Source of the DNA: JAPOUP01 sp026708635
GTDB taxonomy: Bacteria > Pseudomonadota > Alphaproteobacteria > Rhodobacterales > Rhodobacteraceae
Direction: 5' to 3'
DNA: 64,000 bases
NCBI GenBank assembly: GCA_965200115.1
Contig: OZ241336.1
Location: 3,534,001 to 3,598,000 of the forward strand
Shown here: positions 1 to 8,472 of the stretch, one piece after another
Layout: each line of letters opens with the position of its first letter
How positions within the stretch are numbered: the stretch's first letter is position 1
Program-made: the position numbers and the translations under genes
Notes under the pieces: model-generated
What the model saw: only the letters and a program-made list of their open reading frames with translations
Database searches by the model: none
What the model was told of the DNA's origin: nothing

Positions 1-174
1 GCCCTGGCGACAGTCGCCGACGATGACGTGATCGTCGAGCTGGGTAGATGCGGGGAAAGGCATGGTGCGCTAAGGCCGACAGTGCTTGAGGAACTCGGGG
101 CGATGGATAATCCGACAGCTAGGGCGGTCGTTGATAGAATTAAGCGGCGACAATGCCGAAGCGCCGGTCAATGA
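1..174 (+). CDS. C-terminal end of an unidentified protein (partial)
   Basis: An open frame runs from the window edge to a TGA at 172-174, giving the last 57 residues of a protein whose start is outside the window. Third codon positions are only moderately G/C-rich, so the frame is plausible rather than certain. The tail is rich in Asp, Glu and Arg and shows no motif I recognise. It is not an obvious HisH tail, which would be the usual neighbour upstream of hisA. A gap of about 200 bases separates it from hisA. Confidence 0.3.
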   Translation, partial: ALATVADDDVIVELGRCGERHGALRPTVLEELGAMDNPTARAVVDRIKRRQCRSAGQ

Positions 175-375
175 CGCCGCGGGAAGTCGGATCGAAGGCT
201 ATGGCGATGGCTCTCCGCGTGTTTCCGCTCCGTCCAGGCCGGCGCCGGCGGAGTGACGTCACGGACCTTGGTCCCGGCTCGTACCGAAGGGCAGGGTGGC
301 TTGACGTAAGGATGCGTCTTTCTTGGTTCAACGAACGGACGGGACGCACCCGTTCCGGACTATGGGTCCATGCCA

Positions 376-1110
376 ATGATTCTCTATCCCGCGATTGACA
401 TAAAGGACGGACGGTGCGTGCGCCTTCTGAGAGGAGCCATGGATCGGGTAACGGTATATGCCGATGATCCCGCTGAACAGGCCCGCCGGTTTCGGGCTGA
501 GGGCTGCGAATGGCTGCACCTGGTTGACCTGAACGGAGCCGTTTCCGGATATCCGGCGAACGGTGACGCGATCGGCGCCGTTCTGGCAACGGTCACATGC
601 CCGGTTCAGGTCGGCGGCGGGATTCGGGATATGGCGACGGTCAAGCACTGGCTGGACCGGGGTGTCGCCCGGGTCATTCTCGGGACCGCGGCCGTAGAGG
701 ATCCGGACTTTGTCGGTGAGGCGGCCGCTTCGTTTCCGGGGCGGGTCGCTGTTGGCATCGATGCCAGGGACGGACGTGTTGCGACCAGGGGATGGTTGGA
801 GGATACCGGCATTCCAGCGGTGGAACTCGCCCTCAGGTTCGAAAACGCTGGAGTCGCCGCGATCATCTATACGGATATCGATCGCGACGGCGCGATGCAG
901 GGGCCTAACGTCGAGGCCACGGCCCTGATGGCGGACACGGTGGGGATTCCCGTCATCGCCTCCGGAGGAATCAGTTCGCTGGCCGATCTGTCCGCGCTTG
1001 GATCGTGTGGCGCGCCACTCGATGGAGCGATAGTGGGCCGCGCGCTATATTCCGGTGCCATTGATCTGGCGGAAGCGCTCGCGGTCGCCCGCGCCATGGG
1101 GGCTCCGTAA
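376..1110 (+). CDS. hisA: HisA, ProFAR isomerase
   Basis: 1-(5-phosphoribosyl)-5-[(5-phosphoribosylamino)methylideneamino]imidazole-4-carboxamide isomerase, a cytoplasmic (beta/alpha)8-barrel enzyme of histidine synthesis. The N-terminus MILYPAIDIKDG carries the first catalytic Asp (residue 8). The second is in YTDIDRDG, and the phosphate-binding segments VGGGIR and ASGGIS are present. About 244 residues is normal for the family. An in-frame ATG at 370 is an alternative start; I chose 376 because MILYPAID is the usual N-terminus. The partner genes hisF and hisE lie 17.7 kb downstream instead of directly after it, which is the odd feature of this locus. Confidence 0.96.
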   Translation: MILYPAIDIKDGRCVRLLRGAMDRVTVYADDPAEQARRFRAEGCEWLHLVDLNGAVSGYPANGDAIGAVLATVTCPVQVGGGIRDMATVKHWLDRGVARVILGTAAVEDPDFVGEAAASFPGRVAVGIDARDGRVATRGWLEDTGIPAVELALRFENAGVAAIIYTDIDRDGAMQGPNVEATALMADTVGIPVIASGGISSLADLSALGSCGAPLDGAIVGRALYSGAIDLAEALAVARAMGAP

Positions 1111-1355
1111 TGGAGCGTCCTGAACCGGGCACGGAATCGTCTGTCTCTGACCGTGATGACGCCTCAACATCAGGGACGGCTCCGGAAGTGGGTGTCGATG
1201 GGATACCGTCCGCAAGCCCGATAATCCCGGTGACCCGGGGCAGGACCAAGATCTCGCGCCTGGCCATGTCGGTCCGGACGTCATCAAGAGCGGCCGCGAG
1301 ATCGACCTGGACCGTGTTAATGCGCTTTTCCGGAACGGCGATCCGCCGGGGCGCT

Positions 1356-2360
1356 TCAGCCACAGATCCGCTGAAGGTTTACCCAATCGGCATCGGATAG
1401 CACCGGCGAGTTACCACCGGAATCGGAATTCGCCAGCGCCAGCGCCTCCTCGTCGAATCTGCTCACGGCGATGGCATATGGACGTATGGGAATCCCCAGC
1501 GAACGGAAACGCTCGAGGAGCGTTTCGTTGAGAACTGGCTTATACGGCTGTGACAGTAACGCCCCGGCCTGCGCCAGAAGAACGCTCTCGCTTACATCGC
1601 CAGTGGTTAGCAGCCGGAACGCGGCCACCAGGCCGGCCTGTTCCAGAATGCGGGCGACCGGATCCCTGGCGTCGGCGCGAATCGCCTCGGCGATCACGTA
1701 GCCCGCCACCACGTCAGGCGCTTCGTGATCCTCAACAAGTGTCGGGTCAAGCAGAAGCAGACCTCCAGGTAAATGGTTGGTCCACGCCACTCCGTTCGAT
1801 AGGACAACCAACCGTCCGGGTCTGTCACCCAGAAGCCTGGTGTGGAGCCGATCAAGTGCAGCCGTCCCAGTAGGGGTATGGCAGGAGACCCCGGAAATAC
1901 GCTGGATCTGGAAGAGAAGGCGCTCGCCCAACTCAACCCGCTTTGCGTCAGGAACCAATGTCGCGGCATGGTTAACCAGCAGTTCCGGAAGCCATGCCAT
2001 ACATATAACAAGCATAGCGCAGATAGCGCACGCAATGATGCTAAGCCGCGGCTTAAGGTTTCGGGGTCCCTGCCTTTCGATGGCGTTCCGCACCTGCTCG
2101 ATCGCGTCGATCATGGAATCGTCGCTGATTTCCAGCTCCTCCGTCGAGTCGGCACCGGGGGCGAATACCGCGGGCCTGCCATTGCCATTCAGCCGGATTA
2201 ATGCGGGCAGTGACCAGTGTGTCAGAGGTTGGTCAGCGTAGTCGTATATGATTAGCGTTGCGTTTCCCATACAAACAACGACATTCTTGCGCTGATGCTT
2301 GGGCGATGCCCGCCACACACCCGGAAATTCCAGCCGCTGGTATTGCTTGAGCGCAGTCAT
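1356..2360 (-). CDS. Conserved hypothetical protein with one membrane segment, Rhodobacterales type
   Basis: A 334-residue protein whose function is not known to me. The N-terminal part (starting MTALKQYQRLEFPGVW) is a soluble domain of about 110 residues, followed by a hydrophobic segment near residues 105-125 and a long C-terminal domain ending SDADWVNLQRICG. I recall proteins with this whole architecture from Rhodobacterales, sometimes loosely labelled as Zn-dependent protease-like, but no HEXXH motif is visible, so peptidase activity should not be assumed. The open frame extends 24 codons further upstream; the internal ATG at 2360 is preferred because conserved-looking sequence starts there. 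It is transcribed against hisA and lies just downstream of it. Confidence 0.75.
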   Translation of the reverse strand: MTALKQYQRLEFPGVWRASPKHQRKNVVVCMGNATLIIYDYADQPLTHWSLPALIRLNGNGRPAVFAPGADSTEELEISDDSMIDAIEQVRNAIERQGPRNLKPRLSIIACAICAMLVICMAWLPELLVNHAATLVPDAKRVELGERLLFQIQRISGVSCHTPTGTAALDRLHTRLLGDRPGRLVVLSNGVAWTNHLPGGLLLLDPTLVEDHEAPDVVAGYVIAEAIRADARDPVARILEQAGLVAAFRLLTTGDVSESVLLAQAGALLSQPYKPVLNETLLERFRSLGIPIRPYAIAVSRFDEEALALANSDSGGNSPVLSDADWVNLQRICG

Positions 2361-2579
2361 TCGTCGTTTTGGAAAACATCGTCTGTGTCGGTAACTTGGA
2401 TGGACAATACCGCGGACTTTGGAATCTGCCAAGGGGCGGTGAATGACGCGGGGCGGCGGCGATAATCCGTCGCGTCAAGCGGGAGTCGCGACGGGAGGCG
2501 GTCATGAAAGTCTCCGGGACCGACGTGCCTTGGGTGCCGGTCATGGGCACTGTCCCGATCAAGCCGGGGAGCCGTCAGG

Positions 2580-4211
2580 TCACAACATCCTCGCGATCTC
2601 GCGCAGTTCGAATTTCTGGATCTTGCCCGTGGCGGTTTTCGGCAAATCCCGGAACACAACCGCCTTCGGTGTCTTGAAACCCGCAAGCCTCTCGCGGGCG
2701 AAAGCGATAAGTTCCGCCTCCTCGACTCTCTTGCCTTCCTTTAGCTCAACGAAAGCGCAGGGAACCTCACCCCAGTTCCTGTCAGGTTTCGCCACAACCG
2801 CGCAAAGTAGAACCGCGGGGTGATGCATAAGCACGCCCTCGACCTCTACGGAACTGACATTCTCGCCACCCGAGATAATGATGTCCTTGGCGCGATCGAC
2901 TATCTGGATATAGCCGTCGGGATGCTGAACGGCGATGTCGCCGGAATGAAAGAAACCATCAGTGAAGTCTCGTTCCGTCGCCGTCGGGTTTTTGAGATAG
3001 CCCTTCATCACCGAGTTGCCGCGAATCATGATCTCGCCCTTGGTCTTTCCGTCCATCGGAGTCTGGGTCATTGTGCCGGGGTCCATGACCGTGATGTCCT
3101 CCATCATCGGCATCAGGACGCCTGTCCGCGCCTTTATGGCGAACCGCTCCCTTTCGGAAAGACCGTCCCATGACGGACCGTTCCAAAGGCATTCGGTGAC
3201 ATGGCCATAGGTTTCGGTAAGGCCGTAAACCTGGGTGACGTTGAAACCGAGAGGCTCTATGGCCTGAAGGGTGGCCGCGGGCGGCGGCGCGCCCGCGGTG
3301 AGGATTTCCACTATGTGGTCGAATTCGCGGCGATCCCCTTCATGCGCGTTGATGATCATGTTCAGGACGATTGGCGCCCCTCCGAAATGGGTCACGCCCT
3401 CCTCGGCGATCGCATCGTAAATTTTCGCCGCGGTCACATCACGGCAGCAGACGACCGTGCCGCCGAGAAGGGGAGCCATCCAGGTATGGTTCCAGCCATT
3501 GCAGTGAAAGAGGGGGACGACCGCGAGCAGACGCGGGTACAGAGTCAATCGCCAGGAGATCACGGTTCCCATCGTCATGAGGTACGCGCCGCGGTGATGG
3601 TAGACTACGCCCTTTGGCCGTCCCGTCGTTCCGGAAGTATAGTTGAGGGCCAGACTTTCCCATTCGTCGCGAGGCATCCGCCACTCAAGCCCCGGATCAC
3701 CGTCCGCGATGAACTCCTCGTATTCCATGTGCCGTCCGCTGGCGGAAAGACCCGCCTGGGAATCGGCGACTTCGATGATCAGCGGTCCGCCGTCGGCCAT
3801 TCTGGCGACCGCCGCCTCCGCCAGACCCAGAAAGGCGGTATCCGCCAGAATGGCCTTTGCGCCGCCATGTTCCAGAATGTAGCTCACCGTGTCCACGTCC
3901 AGGCGGACATTGATCGTGTTCAGAACCGCTCCACACGCCGGTACGCCGAAATGCGCCTCCAGTTGCGCAGGGATGTTGGGTAGAAGCGTGGCGACGACCT
4001 CACCTGACTTCAGCCCGGCGGACTTGAGCGCGCAGGCCAGTCGCGAGCACCGCGCATGGTATTCTCGGTATGTCGAGCGCCAGCCGCCGTAGGCTATCGC
4101 CTCACGGTCAGGAAAGACCATGGCAGCGCGGTTGAGATGGCTGAGAGGCGTAAGGGGAACGAAATTCGCCTTTCGCCGATCCAGCCCGGTCTCGTCAGCC
4201 ATCCAGCCCAT
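2580..4211 (-). CDS. AMP-forming acyl-CoA ligase, DmdB-like
   Basis: ANL-superfamily acyl-CoA synthetase (543 residues; an internal ATG at 4202 is an alternative start). It activates a carboxylic acid with ATP and CoA. Visible motifs are the P-loop TSGTTGRPKG, the YGLTE motif, the hinge region SGDIAVQHPDGYIQIVDR, and the C-terminal GKIQK with the catalytic Lys. Length and overall pattern fit medium-chain or methylmercaptopropionate-type ligases (DmdB group) better than long-chain FadD, but the substrate cannot be read from sequence. It stands alone on the minus strand, with EamA divergent. It may belong to the fatty-acid oxidation block at 8.5-14 kb. Confidence 0.9.
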   Translation of the reverse strand: MGWMADETGLDRRKANFVPLTPLSHLNRAAMVFPDREAIAYGGWRSTYREYHARCSRLACALKSAGLKSGEVVATLLPNIPAQLEAHFGVPACGAVLNTINVRLDVDTVSYILEHGGAKAILADTAFLGLAEAAVARMADGGPLIIEVADSQAGLSASGRHMEYEEFIADGDPGLEWRMPRDEWESLALNYTSGTTGRPKGVVYHHRGAYLMTMGTVISWRLTLYPRLLAVVPLFHCNGWNHTWMAPLLGGTVVCCRDVTAAKIYDAIAEEGVTHFGGAPIVLNMIINAHEGDRREFDHIVEILTAGAPPPAATLQAIEPLGFNVTQVYGLTETYGHVTECLWNGPSWDGLSERERFAIKARTGVLMPMMEDITVMDPGTMTQTPMDGKTKGEIMIRGNSVMKGYLKNPTATERDFTDGFFHSGDIAVQHPDGYIQIVDRAKDIIISGGENVSSVEVEGVLMHHPAVLLCAVVAKPDRNWGEVPCAFVELKEGKRVEEAELIAFARERLAGFKTPKAVVFRDLPKTATGKIQKFELREIARML

Positions 4212-4291
4212 CCGGAATCCCCCTGCGCTCTCACCGCCGTGGGGCTGAATATCGCCCCAGCTTGCCTGGATTGCAAAGACGGATTACAGGC

Positions 4292-5215
4292 ATGGAAATG
4301 AAAGCCTCCGCCATCCCAAAGCCGTTGGCCGCGGTGTCCTGTATCGTCGCGGCAATGGCGATTATCGGATTGATCGACAATTTCGTGATCCTGATCGCCG
4401 AGCTTGCCGGTCTTTGGCAGTTCCATCTGGTGCGTGCCTGCATAGCCATTCCACTGATTCTGTTGATTGCCGGACTTGGCGGGTGGCCGGTTGCGCCCAG
4501 GCGCCTGTGGGCCGTGACCCTGCGGAGCCTTCTGGTTTCGGTTTCCATGGTATTCTACTTTGGCTCGCTTGCATTCCTTCCCGTTGCGCAGGCCGCCGCA
4601 GGCCTGTTCACCGCACCGATATTCGTACTTCTAATCAGCGTAACGGTTTTCGGGCGAAGGGTCGGGGCGGTGAACGTGATCGCCGCGATCGTGGGATTTC
4701 TTGGTGTCCTGCTGATGCTGCGACCTGATTTCAGCGATGTTTCATCCGCAACGCTTATGCCTGTCGCGGCTGGCGTCTTCTACGCGCTGGGGGCGGTCGC
4801 TACCCGCGGGATCTGTCTCGATGAAGGGAGTCTGGCGCTGCTCCTTGGGTTCTTTGTCGCCATGCTGTTTTGGGGCTTTGCGGGATGTATCTGGCTCTCG
4901 GTCTTTGGTTTGGACGGGCCGGATGGACCGGACGGGTTCCTCTCGCGTGGTTGGGTGCCGGTGACCGGGGAGCTGCTCGCGCTGATTTCAGTTCAGGCGA
5001 TCGGTTCAGTGATCGGCGTTGGGTTGATCATTCGTGGGTATCTTCTGGCCGAGGCGACCTTCGTGACGGTATTTGAATACACGCTGCTGGTGTTCGCGGC
5101 ATTTTGGGGCTATGTGGTCCTGAACGACCGGCTGGATATCATGGGAGCCGTAGGGATCGCGTTGATCATGCTCTCGGGAGGGTTTCTGGCACGTGTGAGG
5201 CAGGGAGCCGAGTAA
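4292..5215 (+). CDS. EamA/DMT-family metabolite exporter
   Basis: Inner-membrane transporter of the drug/metabolite superfamily (307 residues). The sequence is a run of about ten hydrophobic helices forming two EamA repeats, one around residues 10-140 and one around 150-295. The open frame extends ten codons upstream, but those residues are polar and the ATG at 4292 gives the usual short cytoplasmic N-terminus before the first helix (AVSCIVAAMAIIGLIDNFV). The substrate is unknown; family members export amino acids, metabolites or S-adenosylmethionine-type compounds. A terminator-like hairpin follows the stop codon directly. Confidence 0.88.
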   Translation: MEMKASAIPKPLAAVSCIVAAMAIIGLIDNFVILIAELAGLWQFHLVRACIAIPLILLIAGLGGWPVAPRRLWAVTLRSLLVSVSMVFYFGSLAFLPVAQAAAGLFTAPIFVLLISVTVFGRRVGAVNVIAAIVGFLGVLLMLRPDFSDVSSATLMPVAAGVFYALGAVATRGICLDEGSLALLLGFFVAMLFWGFAGCIWLSVFGLDGPDGPDGFLSRGWVPVTGELLALISVQAIGSVIGVGLIIRGYLLAEATFVTVFEYTLLVFAAFWGYVVLNDRLDIMGAVGIALIMLSGGFLARVRQGAE

Positions 5216-5240
5216 GCCAGACCGTAGGTCGGGGTCTGGC
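5216..5240 (+). terminator. Terminator-like hairpin after the EamA gene
   Basis: GCCAGACC (5216-5223) pairs with GGTCTGGC (5233-5240) across a 9-base loop, starting one base after the stop codon. The downstream T-tract is weak, so rho-independent termination is likely but not certain. Confidence 0.5.
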
Positions 5241-5461
5241 CGAGCTTTCGTAACCGCCCGGATGCCAGGCGCTTGGGAGTGGAACCCGGGCGCGGATCAA
5301 TAGCATTCGGATAGGCTTACCGTTCCATGAGCGATTTCTCCGTTGGCCGCAACCCTATGATATTGCGCGGTTTCCCGCGTCTGGTAATTTTTTTTCGCGT
5401 AACCCCCTATTCAAGCCGTCCGTGATTCGCATGCTGTCATCGAGCCTTTGGGACACGCGCC

Positions 5462-5930
5462 ATGGATCCGCGAATCACGGACCTGAAGTCGACCACCTTC
5501 TCGGGGCGCCGGGTGAACCGCCGGCAGATCGCGGACATCCAGGAGACCGTCGGGCTGTTTCTCAACGACAACCGCAACGAGCTGGCGAAGACGATCCGCC
5601 AGCGCCTCGGCTGGAGAACGGCGAAGGGGTCGTACAGGGTCGGGGTGTGCCTCGGCATGTCGGGACGCTCAAGGGCCACGGTATCCTGACCCTTCCGCCG
5701 AAGCGGGAGGAAAGCGTCCGCTGAAGCTGGAGCCGGTGACGGACACGGAGGGACGGCGGCTCTGGAACGCCTTCGTCGACCGTCATCACTACCTGAGATA
5801 CAGGCGGCCCTTCGGGGCGCACGTCCGGTACTTCGTGACGGACCGGGACGGCCGCGGGCTGGGATGCGTGCTCTTCAAGGCTGCGACGAAGGCGCTTCCG
5901 TGCCGCGACCGCTTGTGTCGGCCTCGAAGC
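5462..5930 (+). pseudogene. Decayed DUF4338/DruA-like gene
   Basis: The first frame (from ATG 5462) reads MDPRITDLKSTTFSGRR and continues through RQIADIQETVGLF and RQRLGWRTAKG, which I recognise as the N-terminus of DUF4338 proteins (the DruA family, found in the Druantia system and with transposases). Near 5650 the frame shifts into HGILTLPPKREESVR. After a further shift and an apparent loss of a linker, the third piece reads LWNAFVDRHHYLRYRRPFG and ends at ALPCRDR about 5910, after which the similarity stops abruptly. Full family members are several hundred residues, so at least two frameshifts and a large 3' truncation have destroyed it. It marks an insertion boundary beside the RloA/RloB pair. 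Confidence 0.75.
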
Positions 5931-6075
5931 GACCGCCAGCGACCCACTTGTGTCGCGAATCGTTGAACTTGATCTGTCTGAGATCGTAGAATCACAGTTT
6001 GGCGGCTATGCTTGCGCCTTCTTCACGAATTCGGCTATAACTCTGCCACCCTCTAGGTAGAGAGGAGCTGGAAGG

Positions 6076-7371
6076 ATGCTGCTGCGCTTCGCCGTCGAAA
6101 ACCACCGCTCCATTCGCGAGCGACAGGAACTTTCGTTCGCGGCGTCAACCCTCAAGGACCGGGCCGACGGCCTGATTCCCTGCGATGCGGTCAAGAGCCG
6201 GGCCGTTGTCCCGGCGGCCGTGATCTATGGTGCCAACGCTTCCGGCAAGACGAACATGGTCAACGCTATGGAGACCATGCAGTGGATGGTCCTGTGGTCA
6301 CACGTCAAGGGGGGACCCGGCAGCGGGGTTCCGCGGCGGAAATTCATGCTGGATCCAGACTGGGCTGAAAAGCCATCAAGCTTTGAAATCGATTTTGTGC
6401 TTGATGGTGTGCGCTACCACTACGGGTTTGAGGCAACGGACAAGGCGTTCAGCTCAGAGTGGCTTTATGAAAGTCCACGCGCCCATAGCAGGAAACTCTT
6501 CGAGCGGCAGGAACAGCAATTCGAGTTTGGACGCGGCCTGAAGGGCCAGAACCAGAGTATCGCCAAGCTTGCGCGTCCGAACAGTCTGTTTGTGTCCGCC
6601 GCCGCGCAGAACGGTCATGAGCTTTTGACGCACATATATGAGTACTTTCGCAATATGATTTTCACCGGAACGCATTCGAAATCGCACATTGAAAAGTCAA
6701 CACTACTCGAGAGCGGAACTATTGCTCTCGAAAATGCAGACATTGATGATCGGGTCATCAATTTCCTGAATTCCATTGATACGGGAATTTGCGGATTCCA
6801 GAGAATGCCAACCCTTGTTTCGGAGCGTGCAGGGCAACATTTCCATCATGCCATTGAAGAAGGGCACGCACATTATGTCGTGCCGCCTGAGTTTAGAGAA
6901 GGTGAAGCACAAAAGATAGAAGAACCTGTATTTGCACATCAAGGGAAGAATGGAGAGAAGGTGTGCTTTACATTGGACCTTGAGAGTTCCGGAACGCTCC
7001 GGATGCTGGCGATTCTGGGCAAAGCCTTCGAGGCGATTGACGAAGGGGTGCCGGTTATCGTTGATGAGGTGGACCTCAGTCTTCACACCGCCGCAAGCGA
7101 GGCGATATTGCGCTTGTTCTGCTCCCGGGAATTGAACCGAAACGGTGCGCAGATCCTGGCGACAATGCATGACACCAACCTGATGAAGTCCGAGGTCTTC
7201 CGGAGGGATCAGCTCTGGTTCGCCGAGAAGAGCAAGGACGGAAGTACGGAGATATACCCGCTTACGGATTTTCGAACGCGAAAGGACGACAACATCGAAT
7301 TGGGCTACCGTCAGGGACGATACGGGGCGGTGCCGAATAATGATCCAGTGGCTTTGCCTCTGGAGAATTGA
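6076..7371 (+). CDS. rloA: RloA-like AAA ATPase of a predicted defence pair
   Basis: A 431-residue ATP-binding protein of the AAA15/OLD-like group. Near the N-terminus it has MLLRFAVENHRSIRERQEL, typical of RecF/SMC-like ATPases that begin with a short strand and 'N..S' motif. The Walker A is GANASGKT (residues 52-59), followed far downstream by an SSGTLR signature-like segment, the Walker B VPVIVDEVDLSLH and the switch His in ATMHDTN. The split between the Walker motifs by about 300 residues is usual for this group. It is followed 4 bases later by rloB. RloA/RloB pairs are found in restriction loci and resemble AbiL-type abortive infection genes, so phage defence is the likely role (inference). 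Confidence 0.85.
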   Translation: MLLRFAVENHRSIRERQELSFAASTLKDRADGLIPCDAVKSRAVVPAAVIYGANASGKTNMVNAMETMQWMVLWSHVKGGPGSGVPRRKFMLDPDWAEKPSSFEIDFVLDGVRYHYGFEATDKAFSSEWLYESPRAHSRKLFERQEQQFEFGRGLKGQNQSIAKLARPNSLFVSAAAQNGHELLTHIYEYFRNMIFTGTHSKSHIEKSTLLESGTIALENADIDDRVINFLNSIDTGICGFQRMPTLVSERAGQHFHHAIEEGHAHYVVPPEFREGEAQKIEEPVFAHQGKNGEKVCFTLDLESSGTLRMLAILGKAFEAIDEGVPVIVDEVDLSLHTAASEAILRLFCSRELNRNGAQILATMHDTNLMKSEVFRRDQLWFAEKSKDGSTEIYPLTDFRTRKDDNIELGYRQGRYGAVPNNDPVALPLEN

Positions 7372-7375
7372 CGCC

Positions 7376-8032
7376 ATGAAGAGGCGCCGGAAGGAAAGAA
7401 TCGGCCGCAGTGCACCGCAGAGACGGCCCAAGGTTCAGTTTACCCTGTTTTGCGAAGGCAGAAGGACAGAGCCTCTATATTTCATAGCACTCAAAAGCCG
7501 TGAGAGTGGTTCTCTGATTTCAATTCAGTTCGGGGACAGGGGTCGGGCCCCGATCACATTGGCAGAGAAAGCAGTGAAGTTCGCCAAGTCGGCGGGATCA
7601 ATGCGAGGAAGAGGAGGGCGGCGGAATCTCTTCGAAGAGCAGGATCAGGTTTGGGTTGTGTTCGACCGGGACGAACATGAGAGATTCGATGAGGCCGTGT
7701 CATTGTGCGAAGCGAACGGTATAGGAGTTGCCAGATCCAATCCATGCTTCGAAGTCTGGTTGATCCTGCACATGGTCGATTATGATCGGCAGGATGACCG
7801 CGATCGAGTCAAGGATGAATTCGGTCGCTTGGCTTCAGATTTTGGTCTGGAGTTGTCAGGGAAGGCGATATTCGAAAAATTGATGACAGCCGTTGAAGAT
7901 GCGGAGGAGCGAGTTGAAGAGTTGGATCGTCGGCGAAAAGAGGAGGGACAACCGTACGGGCGTCCTTCTACCACAGTCGGAGACTTGACCAAGGCAATCA
8001 GGAAAGCCTGCAACCGAGTGAGTGGCGTCTGA
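7376..8032 (+). CDS. rloB: RloB-domain protein, partner of the AAA ATPase
   Basis: A 218-residue protein matching the RloB family pattern: a basic N-terminus (MKRRRKERIGR), then FTLFCEGRRTEPLYF, in which CEG..TE.LYF is the family hallmark. Central WVVFDRDEHERF supplies acidic residues like a Toprim-type metal site, followed by SNPCFEVWLILH. The ATG at 7376 is chosen over an upstream frame extension because it lies 4 bases after the rloA stop and starts the conserved part. The two genes form one transcription unit. The acidic residues suggest a nuclease-like effector, but the activity of RloB is not established to my knowledge. Confidence 0.85.
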   Translation: MKRRRKERIGRSAPQRRPKVQFTLFCEGRRTEPLYFIALKSRESGSLISIQFGDRGRAPITLAEKAVKFAKSAGSMRGRGGRRNLFEEQDQVWVVFDRDEHERFDEAVSLCEANGIGVARSNPCFEVWLILHMVDYDRQDDRDRVKDEFGRLASDFGLELSGKAIFEKLMTAVEDAEERVEELDRRRKEEGQPYGRPSTTVGDLTKAIRKACNRVSGV

Positions 8033-8472
8033 TTTCGACGATCGTTGACCGGAACCAATGACCGCTTTCCCCATCGTAGCTATCGGCCGCTGATCGCGTC
8101 TTGCCCCGAGAAGACGACGGGTTTCCTGCTTGAGATGTGCGAGGGCAATATGCAGGCGGCGCGCGACAGCCGACACGGGTTCGGGGAGGCATGGGGACAC
8201 TATTGCGCGGGGGATGCGGCACCGGCTGCATTGCGTTTCGGGCCATGCGCCAGAACCGTCTGACCCAGAATCCGAGGGTCGATCGCCGAGGCACGTCGAC
8301 GGAAACGGCCCCGGAGCCAGCGGCGCCTTCGGTTTCGGCTGCTGCTGCAAGGCGTCCTGCCCAATGTCTGGGAATCCTTATCCGAATGCTATTGGGGCGC
8401 GGATCGACGAGATTCGTCGGCCGGCCCACCCTGTTCTCACCGGACAGCGATCGGTTCCGGAGCGGCTCGCCC
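8033..8472. other. 440-bp intergenic stretch without a convincing gene
   Basis: The space between rloB and the convergent fused beta-oxidation gene. Open frames on both strands are Arg/Pro/Ser-rich and look like frame shadows. I see no tRNA, repeat array or clear hairpin terminator. It is probably the right-hand scar of the accessory insertion that begins with the DUF4338 remnant near 5462. Confidence 0.4.

Noticed and set aside
971..1363. Minus-strand frame beginning MAEAPRRIAVPEKR, 8 bases into the end of the hypothetical gene
   Set aside because: The first part reads protein-like, but most of it runs antisense to hisA and no motif or ribosome site is seen; probably a shadow extended by high GC.
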